Part shown: positions 1-9,087 of the stretch, piece after piece | Layout of the letters: each line of letters opens with the position of its first letter | How positions within the stretch are numbered: position 1 is the first letter of the stretch | NCBI GenBank assembly: GCA_030647905.1 | Contig: JAUSJA010000026.1 | Location: 310,001-374,000, forward strand | DNA from: Gemmatimonadaceae bacterium | Lineage (GTDB): Bacteria > Gemmatimonadota > Gemmatimonadetes > Gemmatimonadales > Gemmatimonadaceae | Length of the DNA stretch: 64,000 nt | Direction of reading: 5' to 3' | Translations under genes and position numbers: made by a program | The notes under the pieces: generated by a model | The model's database searches: none | What the model saw: the letters and a program-made list of their open reading frames with translations, nothing else | Told to the model about the DNA's origin: nothing

Positions 1-805
1 CGAAGCGTACGGCCCCGAGCACATCATTCGTGCGTACAAGATCTTCCGAGCCTGTCGCGCGACTCTGAAATGCTACGACATATTTGCCGTCTGTAGACGG
101 AGAACGCTCAGCAATCAAAAGAAGGTTCTCTTCACGCGGGTTCGCTTCTTCATTGATCTTCCGCAGAACGTTTCCGACGACGACAGACGTGGCGCCCATC
201 GAGAACCGATAAGCTTTTCTAATGGAGAACGGTAGCCCGCGAAACGCCGGGTCAGCGCCTTCAGCCACAGCCGATGCCAATCGTGCAAGCTCAGTCGAGA
301 TCAGCGAAGAGTCGCTCGAGTTCATTCCTTCAAGCGAATCGAGCGGTAGCGGCTGGGCAACGCCCTTGCGAAAACCCACACGCCAGGAACGCTCCAGAGA
401 TCCGAAAAGAGAAGCCACAGGCCACGACGGGCACTCCATATTCGATTTCTGCGACACAACGAGCAACGTCCCCGAAGCAATTGCACCCGAAGGACCGAAC
501 AGGTCGACTGGCAGGTTTGCAAGTGAGTCGAGTTGAAAGGCCGAGGCATGAGACAGAGTACTGTCAGTCAAGTACGGGAGAACCACCGCGGCACGAGCGC
601 CACTGTCTGACACAGGGACCAGTATCACCGGGCCTGCAACAGCTTCATCCCACCCCGTATTGGCAACTGGCGACGGAAGCTGAGCAGCAGGAAGGTGGGC
701 TGCCAATGCCGAATCTGTCCGAGGTGAGGCTTTCTCACCACTGCACGCACTGGCGATCACAAGAAGGTAGACGGGCAGAGAAATCAGGGGGCGTTGCCGT
801 ATCAT
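1..805 (-). CDS. Putative lipoprotein, C-terminus beyond window edge
   Basis: An open minus-strand frame runs from an ATG at 805 to base 1 without a stop, giving 268 visible residues. The N-terminus has a basic start (MIRQRP), a hydrophobic stretch and a lipobox-like IASAC with Cys at residue 21, so it is probably an exported lipoprotein. After this comes a Ser/Thr/Pro-rich linker and a mixed alpha/beta sequence with no family I recognise. It is divergent from the MFS gene at 911, with 105 bases between them for both promoters. Being open over its whole length argues that it is a real gene. Function unknown. Confidence 0.7.
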   Translation of the reverse strand, partial: MIRQRPLISLPVYLLVIASACSGEKASPRTDSALAAHLPAAQLPSPVANTGWDEAVAGPVILVPVSDSGARAAVVLPYLTDSTLSHASAFQLDSLANLPVDLFGPSGAIASGTLLVVSQKSNMECPSWPVASLFGSLERSWRVGFRKGVAQPLPLDSLEGMNSSDSSLISTELARLASAVAEGADPAFRGLPFSIRKAYRFSMGATSVVVGNVLRKINEEANPREENLLLIAERSPSTDGKYVVAFQSRATGSEDLVRTNDVLGAVRF

Positions 806-910
806 AGGTGATAATTTGCAGCCCCTCGAACCAGTCCGTCGAGTTGCGAGCAGATATGTCCCCCATGCAACAAGCGTAAGAATGACAGAAACCGCCACCG
901 GAACTCCTCA

Positions 911-2344
911 ATGTCGCATGCTGAACACACGCAGCCGGTCATTACGGACACAGGTGATGTAATAGCCGTCAGGGCTCCGGCGAGAGAGAGGTGGAGCTGG
1001 GCTCTTTACGACTTCTCCAATACCATCTTCTCGATGAACATCGCGACGCTGTTTTTCGCGGTGTGGCTGGTCAGGGACGTAGGGACATCGAATACCATGG
1101 CTGCTGTTGCGAGTAGCGTATCGTCCCTTCTGGTGGTGATATCGATTCCCATTTTTGGGGCGATCTCCGATGCAACCCAGCGACGTAAGCCCTGGGTCGT
1201 CGGGTTCACCATCATCGCGGTCGCGATGACCATGGTAATGGGCATCATTGGACAGACCATGGTTCCGTTGATTGGAGAGGCTGTCAGAGATCCCTCGGTT
1301 GCCTCGTACACGCTTGCCGGTCTTCCCGCCGTTGCCATTCTAACCGCGTTCATTGTTGCGAACTGGGCGTACCAGGGAGCAATGCCATTCTACAACGCGA
1401 TGATGTTCGAGCTTGTGCCGCCGAACGAGCTCGGTCGTTTGTCCGGAGCAGGAACCGCTCTCGGATATGTAGGCTCGATCGTAGGCGTGCTTCTGGTCTC
1501 TCCGTTCTTCAACGGCGTAATGCCGGTAGTTGGAGCTCTGCCTGCCGAAGTGATTGGGTTTCTCCGCGCGGGCATCCCGTTCACCGGGCATGCAGGTCGA
1601 GTGTCAACTTTCGTACCTACAGCAATTTTGTTCCTGCTTTTTTCTCTTCCGCTATTTCTGTTTTGCAAAGATCACAACGCAAAGACAGGGAAACAGAGAA
1701 TTGCATGGAAGGAAGCATTCCAGGGTGTCATCGACACGCTTCGTGATTCCAGAAAATACCCGGGTGCGTTGCGCTTCCTGCTCGCGTCGTTTCTCTACCA
1801 GGACGCAATCGGTACGATCGTGCAGTACATGGCACTGTATGCTGTGATGGCCATGGGATTCGAGAAGGGCCAGGAAGTCACACTTTTCGTGGTTCTCACT
1901 GTGCCTGCCGTGATCGGCAGTTATCTCATCGGGCTGGTTGTGGACAGGATAGGGCCGAAGAAGAGTCTGGTATTCGTGATCGCCGGTTGGGTCGTGCTCC
2001 TGATAGCGATGATAGTGGTGCCCAGCAAGTTTTCGTTCTGGATAGTCGGCGCAGCCATAGGACTGATCTTCGGCGGGGTGGCGACAGCGGAGCGGCCGTT
2101 GCTTCTTACCCTCGTTCCTGATATCGAGGCGGCGAGATTCTTCAGCCTGATGGTCCTGTCTTCTCGCGCCGCGGCAATTGCTGGTCCGCTGATCTGGGGA
2201 TGGACCGTTGATGGCCTGTTGCCCTCGTTCGGCACCGGTGTGGCATATCGAGCAGCAGTCATGACTGTCGCCATCGGGATGTTGTTGTCGCTTGTCCTGC
2301 TCTGGAAAGTTCCAGACAAGTGGCACGTGCAGAGCGGGGCGTGA
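911..2344 (+). CDS. MFS transporter, UMF1/Atg22-like family
   Basis: A 477-residue inner-membrane protein with about 12 hydrophobic segments. The N-terminal WALYDFSNTIFSMNI stretch just before the first membrane helix is typical of the UMF1 (Atg22-like) branch of the major facilitator superfamily. The segment SDATQRRKPWV matches the basic cytoplasmic loop between helices 2 and 3. The substrate cannot be told from sequence; relatives are mostly annotated only as permeases. Its stop overlaps the likely GTG start of the acyltransferase by four bases (GTGA, 2341-2344), so the two are probably translated from one transcript. Confidence 0.85.
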   Translation: MSHAEHTQPVITDTGDVIAVRAPARERWSWALYDFSNTIFSMNIATLFFAVWLVRDVGTSNTMAAVASSVSSLLVVISIPIFGAISDATQRRKPWVVGFTIIAVAMTMVMGIIGQTMVPLIGEAVRDPSVASYTLAGLPAVAILTAFIVANWAYQGAMPFYNAMMFELVPPNELGRLSGAGTALGYVGSIVGVLLVSPFFNGVMPVVGALPAEVIGFLRAGIPFTGHAGRVSTFVPTAILFLLFSLPLFLFCKDHNAKTGKQRIAWKEAFQGVIDTLRDSRKYPGALRFLLASFLYQDAIGTIVQYMALYAVMAMGFEKGQEVTLFVVLTVPAVIGSYLIGLVVDRIGPKKSLVFVIAGWVVLLIAMIVVPSKFSFWIVGAAIGLIFGGVATAERPLLLTLVPDIEAARFFSLMVLSSRAAAIAGPLIWGWTVDGLLPSFGTGVAYRAAVMTVAIGMLLSLVLLWKVPDKWHVQSGA

Positions 2345-3324
2345 TCTACGGACTGCTGCGCTGGTTCACGGGAATAGCGCTTCATTGGTTTTACTCAAGT
2401 ATTCAAGTCGTTGGTAGGGAGCGCCTTCCCGCTAACGGCCCGGTTCTTCTCGCGGCAAGCCATCACAACGCACTTGTGGATGCACTCATCGCAGGCTGGG
2501 TCGCTCCTCGAAGGCTTACGCTCACCGCCAAGGCGACATTGATGGACAACGTATTTCTCGCCTGGCTGTTTCCGATCCTCGGTGTCGTACCATTGCGAAG
2601 AGCGAGCGACGAGAGGAACCGCGTTAAAAGCAGCACTTCGCATAAGGCGCGTAACACGGGTGCGTTCGAGAGCATTCTGGACGTCCTCGAAGGAAACGGA
2701 ATGGTTCTCATCTTTCCAGAAGGAAGAAGTCACAGCGAGGCGGCGCTGGCTCCACTCAAGACAGGGGTATCCAGGATTGCGCTGGCAGCACGCGACGAAA
2801 GAGGTATTCGCGGATTGCGGATCGTGCCGCTCGGCTTGAGCTTCGAGGACAAGGGCAAGCCGGGAACTGCGGTTCTCGCAGAAGTCGGCGATCCCGTGTT
2901 GATGGACAGTCTCGGACCAACAGGAGTTGACGATCTGACCGCAAACGTCGCGCAGAGACTTGCCGCGGTGTCGCTGAAAACACCGGAGCCATCGCCAGAT
3001 CGTGATTCGATCAGGAGAAAGAGAGGAATTCGTCCCCTGGCATCACCGCTTGCCGCATGGGGTGAGCTCACCCATCGCTACATCATCAACTACGCACGCG
3101 ATCTCGCCATCCGTCAGAGCCGATCACCTGACGATCCGGCGATGCTGACGATTATTTTCGCGCTCATCTTCATACTCGCATCGTACATCGTGCAGTTCGC
3201 GATTGCCTGGGCCTTAGCCGGCTTGTGGTGGGCGGTGTTTTATGTCGCAATGCTTCCCGTGGGAGCTTATTGGGCTGCGTTCAGATACCATTCGAGGCCG
3301 GACAGAGAGCCCATTATTCGCTGA
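2341..3324 (+). CDS. 1-acyl-sn-glycerol-3-phosphate acyltransferase-like (PlsC family)
   Basis: A 327-residue membrane acyltransferase. The HX4D catalytic motif is visible as HHNALVDAL near residue 42 and the acyl-acceptor motif as FPEGRSH near residue 125. Two hydrophobic segments lie close to the C-terminus (about residues 268-315). The family transfers acyl chains to glycerophosphate-type acceptors in phospholipid synthesis; the exact acceptor is not certain. A GTG at 2320 is also open, but I prefer the GTG at 2341 because it forms a 4-base GTGA overlap with the MFS stop. It converges on polA with only four bases between the stops. Confidence 0.85.
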   Translation: MIYGLLRWFTGIALHWFYSSIQVVGRERLPANGPVLLAASHHNALVDALIAGWVAPRRLTLTAKATLMDNVFLAWLFPILGVVPLRRASDERNRVKSSTSHKARNTGAFESILDVLEGNGMVLIFPEGRSHSEAALAPLKTGVSRIALAARDERGIRGLRIVPLGLSFEDKGKPGTAVLAEVGDPVLMDSLGPTGVDDLTANVAQRLAAVSLKTPEPSPDRDSIRRKRGIRPLASPLAAWGELTHRYIINYARDLAIRQSRSPDDPAMLTIIFALIFILASYIVQFAIAWALAGLWWAVFYVAMLPVGAYWAAFRYHSRPDREPIIR

Positions 3325-3328
3325 ATCA

Positions 3329-6319
3329 TCACTTTGTCTCAAGCCAATTAATGCCTGTTCCCGTCTCTACCACCAGTGGAACGGAGAGGCTGGCGGCGTG
3401 CTCCATCTCATATTTGACAAGCGACCGAACTGCTTCAAGCTCCTCCACTGGAAGCTCGAACACAAGCTCATCGTGAACCTGGAGAAGCATTTTCGCTGAA
3501 TGTCGAGCAGTTTTGAGCGAATCGTCAATCCGGATCATGGCAATCTTGATCAGGTCAGCGGCAGATCCCTGTATCGGAGAGTTTGCGGCAGTTCTCTCTC
3601 CGAATGCGCGGATGTTGAAGTTGCGCTCGCGTAGCTCAGGTATGTAGCGGCGCCGGCCGAAGATGGTAGTAACATATCCATGCTCGCGCGCGAACTCGAC
3701 ACTCGAATCAAGATATTTCCTGATCCCGCTGAACCTCTCGAAGTAGCGAAGGATAAACTCCTTGGCCTCCGCGTGCTCGATCTTCAGCTGGCGCGAAAGC
3801 GCATGAGCTCCCTGTCCATAGATCGTTGCGAAGTTGATCGTCTTCGCACGAGCGCGCATTTCGGCTGTGACCTGATCCACACCGACATCGAAGATGATTG
3901 CTGCGGTCTGACGATGAATGTCTCCGCCCGCATTGAATGCTTCCACAAAAGCAGGATCGCCGGATAGGTGCGCAAGGAGACGTAGCTCTATCTGCGAGTA
4001 GTCAGCAGTAAGCAGAATCCATCCTGGACGGGGGATAAATCCACGTCGGATATCGCGTCCGAGCTCCCGCCTGATCGGAATGTTCTGAAGGTTCGGATCG
4101 CTGGATGAGAGACGCCCGGTTGCGGCAACTGTCTGGTTGAAGGAAGTGTGCAGGCGACCCGTTTCAGGGTTCACCATGGCCGGCAAGGCATCCAGGTACG
4201 TGTTCTCGAGCTTGGCGAGCTCGCGATATTCCATGAGCAGGCCAGGGAGCAGATGTCCCGCATCGGCCAGCTCCTGAAGAACACTCGCATCGGTTGAAGG
4301 TCCAGTGCTTGTCTTCTTAAGCGTCGGAAGCCCGAGCCTGGTAAAGAGGATCTCCCGCAACTGGGGGTTCGAGTTGATGTTGAACTCGGTACCGGCGGCA
4401 GCATAGATCTGCTTTTCCACAGCTTCTCTTTCGCGCCGGAAGCGCTCTTTGAGAGAGCGAAACCACGACACGTCTATGGATATTCCCGTCCACTCGATGT
4501 CGGCAAGCACGCCCACTAAAGGAATCTCGATATTCTCCAGAAGAGGACGGACTTCCGAGCTGTCGAGCTGCGGTTCGAATATGCTCCGGAGCCGAAGGGT
4601 CATGTCGGTGTCCTCGCACGAATAGTCACGTGCTGCTTCAACCGGACATTCGTCGAATGGAATTGCCGATCTTCCTTTGCCGCACAGGTCTGTATACGAC
4701 ATCATCGAGTACTCGAGAAACTCGAGGGCCAGTACATCGAGACCATGTGATCTTCTACCGGGATCAAGAACGTAGCTGGCAAGCATCGTGTCGAAATCCA
4801 GACCCCGAAGACCTACTCCGGCACGACGAAGCACGAGCACGTCATATTTGGCATTCTGGGCCGTTTTCTTCACCGCTGGATCTTCGAGCAGATCCCTCAA
4901 GGGTCTCATCTCATCCGAGCTGATGGATGGCAGGTTTCTCACGGCGCTGGCGGCGTTTCCTGGCTGCTGCTTCTCCTGAAGCGTGACTCCGCCTGTGCCA
5001 GCCGAAGCCGTTGCCCTCCTTGCCTTGGAGCCGCTGGTCAGCGGCTCATCACCACCTCTGATCAGGCCTCTGTCCTCAGGGGCGTCTGTCGCCGAACGAT
5101 CGCCAGCGGCGTCAATTAGGAGCTCTCCCTGCAATCCTTGTCCTGTCGAATGGCGGAGAGGCAGGTAGTACGCCTCTCCGGGCGCGACAGCGATGGCGAT
5201 TGACACGAGGGTGGACCTCATCGGGTCAACCTTGAGTGGACTATCGGGATTTACTACCGTTTCCGTAGCCAGTGCGATCATACCTGCATCACGTGCACGA
5301 GCCACGAGAGCAGTCACCTTTTCGACGTCGTCCACGATCGTGTACGAGACCTTTTCGACGACAGGATCGTTCGCTTCAATCTTTACGGATTCAGCAGAAG
5401 CCGGGCTTTGTGCGGCAAGCGCACCGACCGTCTTTGCCAATGAGTGGAACTCGAGATCCATATAAAGATCCCGAAGCCTTGCATAGTCCGGCTCGTGCAG
5501 GCGCATTCGCTCACCGTCAAACGATACGGATAAATCGTCTCGTATCGTTACTAATTCCTTGGAAAGTCTGGCATTGTCGGCGTACTGCAGCAGCGCCTCA
5601 CGGGGACGCTTCTTCGGGATCTCGTTCGCGTGCTCCAGGATGGACTCCAGGGTGCCATACAGGTCTACGAGTTCGCAGGCAGTCTTGTCGCCGATACCAC
5701 GGACCCCGGGAATGTTATCCGAAGAATCTCCGACCAGCGCCAGGTAGTCGGTGACATGATGCGGCGGAACGCCAAGGCGTTCGCTCGCGTTTTCCATTCC
5801 GACCCAATGTTCCTCCACTCCCGCTGGACCACCACGCCCGGGGTTTAACAGCCACACTCCCGGCTTTACGAGCTGCTGGAAGTCCTTATCCCCAGAGACT
5901 ATAACGATGTTCAGCTTCTGCTCGAGGCCCTTGGCCACGAGCGTGCCGATAACGTCATCGGCCTCATAACCGGGGAGCGTCACGACCGGGATACGATACG
6001 CCTCGAGAAGCTGGCATATCCTGTCCATTCCGCGATCAAAGTCCGCCTGGAGTTCCTCCGTCAGTTTTTCGCGAGTCGCCTTGTACGCCGGATAGACTTC
6101 ATGCCGGAAAGAAAGGCCCGAGTCATGGACCCATGCCAGGTAGTCCGGCTTGTGCCTGTCGAGCAGCCTCTGGAGGAAATTCGAGATCCCCCATACTGCT
6201 GATGTATTCTCACCCTTGCTCGTGGTGAGAGGACGCGAAATCAGGGCGTAGAAGGCGCGGTAGATCAGCGCGTATCCATCTACCAGAAAGAGACGAGGGG
6301 ATTCCGGAAGCTGCATCAC
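3329..6319 (-). CDS. polA: DNA polymerase I
   Basis: A 996-residue protein with three domains. The 5'-nuclease is N-terminal (about 1-300, with FLVDGYALIYRAFY and YEADDVIGTL). The 3'-5' exonuclease-like domain is about 325-590. The polymerase is C-terminal, with motif A DYSQIELRLLAHLSGD, O-helix AKTINFATIYGQG and motif C QVHDELVFE. Pol I fills repair gaps and removes RNA primers. The exonuclease is odd: the first metal ligand (Asp355 in E. coli, DTET) is Ala351 (ATET), although Glu353, Asp493 (KYD) and Asp572 remain. A low-complexity insert of about 55 residues (about 395-460) sits between the first two exonuclease motifs. A second ATG follows the chosen one directly. Confidence 0.97.
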   Translation of the reverse strand: MMQLPESPRLFLVDGYALIYRAFYALISRPLTTSKGENTSAVWGISNFLQRLLDRHKPDYLAWVHDSGLSFRHEVYPAYKATREKLTEELQADFDRGMDRICQLLEAYRIPVVTLPGYEADDVIGTLVAKGLEQKLNIVIVSGDKDFQQLVKPGVWLLNPGRGGPAGVEEHWVGMENASERLGVPPHHVTDYLALVGDSSDNIPGVRGIGDKTACELVDLYGTLESILEHANEIPKKRPREALLQYADNARLSKELVTIRDDLSVSFDGERMRLHEPDYARLRDLYMDLEFHSLAKTVGALAAQSPASAESVKIEANDPVVEKVSYTIVDDVEKVTALVARARDAGMIALATETVVNPDSPLKVDPMRSTLVSIAIAVAPGEAYYLPLRHSTGQGLQGELLIDAAGDRSATDAPEDRGLIRGGDEPLTSGSKARRATASAGTGGVTLQEKQQPGNAASAVRNLPSISSDEMRPLRDLLEDPAVKKTAQNAKYDVLVLRRAGVGLRGLDFDTMLASYVLDPGRRSHGLDVLALEFLEYSMMSYTDLCGKGRSAIPFDECPVEAARDYSCEDTDMTLRLRSIFEPQLDSSEVRPLLENIEIPLVGVLADIEWTGISIDVSWFRSLKERFRREREAVEKQIYAAAGTEFNINSNPQLREILFTRLGLPTLKKTSTGPSTDASVLQELADAGHLLPGLLMEYRELAKLENTYLDALPAMVNPETGRLHTSFNQTVAATGRLSSSDPNLQNIPIRRELGRDIRRGFIPRPGWILLTADYSQIELRLLAHLSGDPAFVEAFNAGGDIHRQTAAIIFDVGVDQVTAEMRARAKTINFATIYGQGAHALSRQLKIEHAEAKEFILRYFERFSGIRKYLDSSVEFAREHGYVTTIFGRRRYIPELRERNFNIRAFGERTAANSPIQGSAADLIKIAMIRIDDSLKTARHSAKMLLQVHDELVFELPVEELEAVRSLVKYEMEHAASLSVPLVVETGTGINWLETK

Positions 6320-6394
6320 TGAATATAAGGCGCCCCCGTCGGGGTTCCGCAGACAGGGGCCGTCAGGACCTTCAGTTCTTGAGCCGTTCCGGCG

Positions 6395-6604
6395 TTAGAC
6401 CGGGACCATCGTGTGAACGTTGGTCGCGTGCAGGCCCTTGTTGCCGGTCTCGATGTCGAACTCCACCTGCTGTCCCTCTGCCAGCGTCTTGAACCCTTCC
6501 ATCGAGATCGCAGAGAAGTGAACGAACACGTCTTCTCCACCGTCCTGTTCGATGAAGCCATATCCCTTGGCGTCATTGAACCACTTCACCTTTCCCTTTG
6601 CCAT
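6395..6604 (-). CDS. Cold-shock domain protein
   Basis: A 69-residue single cold-shock domain, the usual CspA-family size. It has the RNA-binding motifs KGYGFI (RNP1) and DVFVHF (RNP2), and the opening [10 protein letters not shown]. Such proteins bind single-stranded RNA and act as RNA chaperones. The ATG at 6604 is chosen over one 18 bases upstream because a GGAGG ribosome-binding site lies eight bases before it and the protein then begins like its relatives. A consensus-like promoter lies at 6641-6669. polA follows on the same strand about 75 bases downstream with no strong terminator seen between them. Confidence 0.96.
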   Translation of the reverse strand: MAKGKVKWFNDAKGYGFIEQDGGEDVFVHFSAISMEGFKTLAEGQQVEFDIETGNKGLHATNVHTMVPV

Positions 6605-6640
6605 TTGAACCGCCTCCGGCATGTGATTCGGGTGCGCGCC

Positions 6641-6669
6641 TATATAGAATCGAGCCGGATTTTTGTCAA
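6641..6669 (-). promoter_or_regulatory. Sigma-70-type promoter of the cold-shock gene
   Basis: On the minus strand a perfect -35 TTGACA (6669-6664) is followed by a 17-base spacer and a -10-like TATATA (6646-6641). The predicted start of transcription near 6634 gives a leader of about 30 bases before the ATG at 6604. This is too short for the long structured leader of E. coli cspA. Confidence 0.7.
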
Positions 6670-6700
6670 GTCGCTAATAATCCGCGCCTGTGCATCCACT

Positions 6701-8092
6701 TCAGTGAATCAGGAGACGTGCGTTTATGTTCTGGAACTCCGTCTCGCTGATCGGCGTCAGTCGCCATCTGCTCGAGCCGGATTCATCATAAAAAATGAGC
6801 CTGACCCGATACTGGCCATACTCCCAGTACTGGAGCCGGCCGCGTTGCGACACGGACGTGCGAGTTACCGGACTGTTCGTAGTCTGCTCGTAGAGCTGAT
6901 CGGGCTCTCCCAATACGACAAAGACTCGTGCGCGGTCGGCAAGCCATCCCGAGCGGGCGCTGCCATCGTCCCGGAAACGAATGCCAGCTAGCCGCAATCG
7001 GGCAAAGTATGTCTGCAAGCCTTCGTGCTCCGGGGTGGCGGGAGCGGGGTCGCTAGCCCGGAGGAACGCCGCCCACGCTTGTCCCCGCTGCTCCACCGGA
7101 GCCTCCCGCAACATTTTCAGCCGTTCCGGCGATACGTAGTACCGCAGCTGGCTCATTAGATCTTCGTAGGAGAGAAGCGGTATGTCGCTGCCGAAGCTGA
7201 CGAAGACCGGAGTCCTTACCGTATCGGTCGCGTCGGCATGTGTGAAAGTGACGTTCGCAATGCCTATCCCGACGCGGGATATTGGAATTGTTACCACTCC
7301 ACTCAGCAGTCCGCCCGTCCTCTCCAGAACAGTCGTGTCGCGCCAGGTAACCGCCCCACGATCGTTCTGAACGACAAACGAGACAGGAAGCCGTGCCTGT
7401 TGGCCATATGCTTCCAGATAGACGGAAACCGTACTGTCCTGTCCGAATACCGCGCTGGAGCGCGGGCTTGCCAGAACCCGCGGTAGTGAATCGAGCGTTG
7501 ACCGATGGCTCGCCTCGTAGACGAGAACTGGAGTCGAGAGACGCCCTTGAATAAGACGAGGAACGGTGATGGCGCCTTCCTGTGCTGCGCTCCTGTTGCT
7601 GGCGGCGTCCCTTACCAGGAATGAGATCGTATACTTACCCGGGGGTACTTCGAAATAGTTCTGAAAGATTACGCTCTCGTCGGTGCGATTCACTTCCTTG
7701 AACGTGGCTACCCGCACAATCTCGAGGGCGTCAACCGTCTTGATCTCGGTATTGCCCTGGCTCAGCTTGAGCCTCACCTCGTAGGACGCACGGTAAGTGT
7801 CTCCATCCCGAACGAAGCTGAGCGTCCGGTTGGAAATCGAGACACTCGCGAGAACTATCGTCATCTCCGGACTGCGTGCGGCGAAATAAGCGATCTTGCC
7901 CACGTACGAGAGGGGACTCCCGGTAGCAATGAGGCCCATCTGATTGTAAATGGTGGTCGGATCGCGGCCCTGCTCCACGGATCCGGTAACGACCGGAGCC
8001 GGAACAGAACCGGGGGAGGCGCCCTGTTGCTGCCGGCTGCACGCGGCACCAGCGAGAAACGGGAGATATACAAGGGCTGATCGACGAAGCAT
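6701..8092 (-). CDS. GWxTD-domain-like lipoprotein
   Basis: About 463 residues from the ATG at 8092. It has a short basic start (MLRRSA), a hydrophobic segment and LAGAAC, suggesting a signal peptide with lipidation at Cys, although the lipobox -3 residue is unusual. The middle looks like beta-rich domains. The C-terminal third matches the GWxTD pattern: RGQAWAAFLRASDP, then GWLADRARVFVVLGEPD, with Ala in place of the usual Thr of GWxTD. The molecular role of this family is unknown; members are common in Gemmatimonadota and Acidobacteriota. An ATG four codons upstream is also possible. It is divergent from the kinase gene. Confidence 0.75.
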   Translation of the reverse strand: MLRRSALVYLPFLAGAACSRQQQGASPGSVPAPVVTGSVEQGRDPTTIYNQMGLIATGSPLSYVGKIAYFAARSPEMTIVLASVSISNRTLSFVRDGDTYRASYEVRLKLSQGNTEIKTVDALEIVRVATFKEVNRTDESVIFQNYFEVPPGKYTISFLVRDAASNRSAAQEGAITVPRLIQGRLSTPVLVYEASHRSTLDSLPRVLASPRSSAVFGQDSTVSVYLEAYGQQARLPVSFVVQNDRGAVTWRDTTVLERTGGLLSGVVTIPISRVGIGIANVTFTHADATDTVRTPVFVSFGSDIPLLSYEDLMSQLRYYVSPERLKMLREAPVEQRGQAWAAFLRASDPAPATPEHEGLQTYFARLRLAGIRFRDDGSARSGWLADRARVFVVLGEPDQLYEQTTNSPVTRTSVSQRGRLQYWEYGQYRVRLIFYDESGSSRWRLTPISETEFQNINARLLIH

Positions 8093-8154
8093 GAAAGCGC
8101 ACATTGTTGGATTTACCCTATCTACCTAAAACGGTTTCTGTTACTTTCGCACGC

Positions 8155-9087
8155 GTGTCTCATCAGAGCTTGATCGGCTCAAAGATAGCCGGCTACACCA
8201 TACAGGGTGAGGTTGGGGAGGGCGGTACATCGGCAGTGTACAGGGCCCAGCACCCTATCAATGGTACCGTCGCCCTCAAGGTGCTCAGAGAAAAGCTTCG
8301 CCATGACCGAACTGCCGTTGCCCGTTTCGTGCGGGAGGCGCAGTACGGAACCCGTGTACGGCACCCTAACGTCGTGCGCACAATCGAGATTGGCGAGTCC
8401 GAGACGGGCCTGCATTTTCTCGCCATCGAGTGGGCAGGTGGTGAGCTTCTCGAGAAGTACGCAAAGCAGCACGCCCCGCTGTCTTGTGAGGAAACCGCGA
8501 TAATCATCACACAGATCGGTGCTGCTGTACACGCTTCACACGCAGCGAGAATTGTCCATAGAGATCTGAAACCCGAAAATGTGATGTATGATCCCGAGAC
8601 CCAGCAAGTCAAGTTGCTCGACTTCGGGATTGCCACAGATGTCCAGGCGGCCGCCGATGAAAGGCTCACTCGGGCCGGTTTCTTCGTCGGATCGCTCATG
8701 TACATCGCGCCGGAGGCACTTTCCGGTGAGCTGGTAACCCCTGCGGCAGATCAATACAGCCTCGCTACTATCGCCTACTACCTTCTCACACGGGCATTGC
8801 CATACACGGCCAAGGCGCCTCGGGAGATGTTCACTCAGTTGTTAACCCTTCCGCCAATCCCCCTCAACGCAGCGAAAGAAAGACTCAAGTTCCAGCTGGC
8901 TCTCGAGAAGGTCGTTATGAAGGCGCTTTCCAAAGAGCCGGCGAACCGCTATCCGGACGTCATGGCTTTCACTGCGGCCTTTCAGGAGGCCGTATCAAGC
9001 CCGGCTTCGAAACAAGCTGAACTGGTTGAAGCCGAAGGCGGCGGAATGTTAGCCAGGATGCGCGGAATCCTTCGCCGTAACCCCTGA
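8155..9087 (+). CDS. Serine/threonine protein kinase
   Basis: A 310-residue Hanks-type kinase with a complete set of motifs: glycine loop GEVGEGGTSAVY, lysine in VALKVL, catalytic HRDLKPENVM (about residue 135), DFG in LLDFGIA and APE in IAPEAL. No membrane helix or extracellular sensor domain is visible after the kinase fold, so it appears cytosolic and probably takes input from a partner. The GTG at 8155 is preferred because it starts shortly before the kinase fold; the frame is also open from a TTG at 8104, and neither has a clear ribosome-binding site. Its end overlaps the facing histidine kinase gene by 39 bases. Confidence 0.9.
   Translation: MSHQSLIGSKIAGYTIQGEVGEGGTSAVYRAQHPINGTVALKVLREKLRHDRTAVARFVREAQYGTRVRHPNVVRTIEIGESETGLHFLAIEWAGGELLEKYAKQHAPLSCEETAIIITQIGAAVHASHAARIVHRDLKPENVMYDPETQQVKLLDFGIATDVQAAADERLTRAGFFVGSLMYIAPEALSGELVTPAADQYSLATIAYYLLTRALPYTAKAPREMFTQLLTLPPIPLNAAKERLKFQLALEKVVMKALSKEPANRYPDVMAFTAAFQEAVSSPASKQAELVEAEGGGMLARMRGILRRNP

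Noticed and set aside
1652-2326. 224-residue minus-strand frame opposite the MFS gene
   Set aside because: His/Arg-rich composition and complete overlap with a clear transporter gene.
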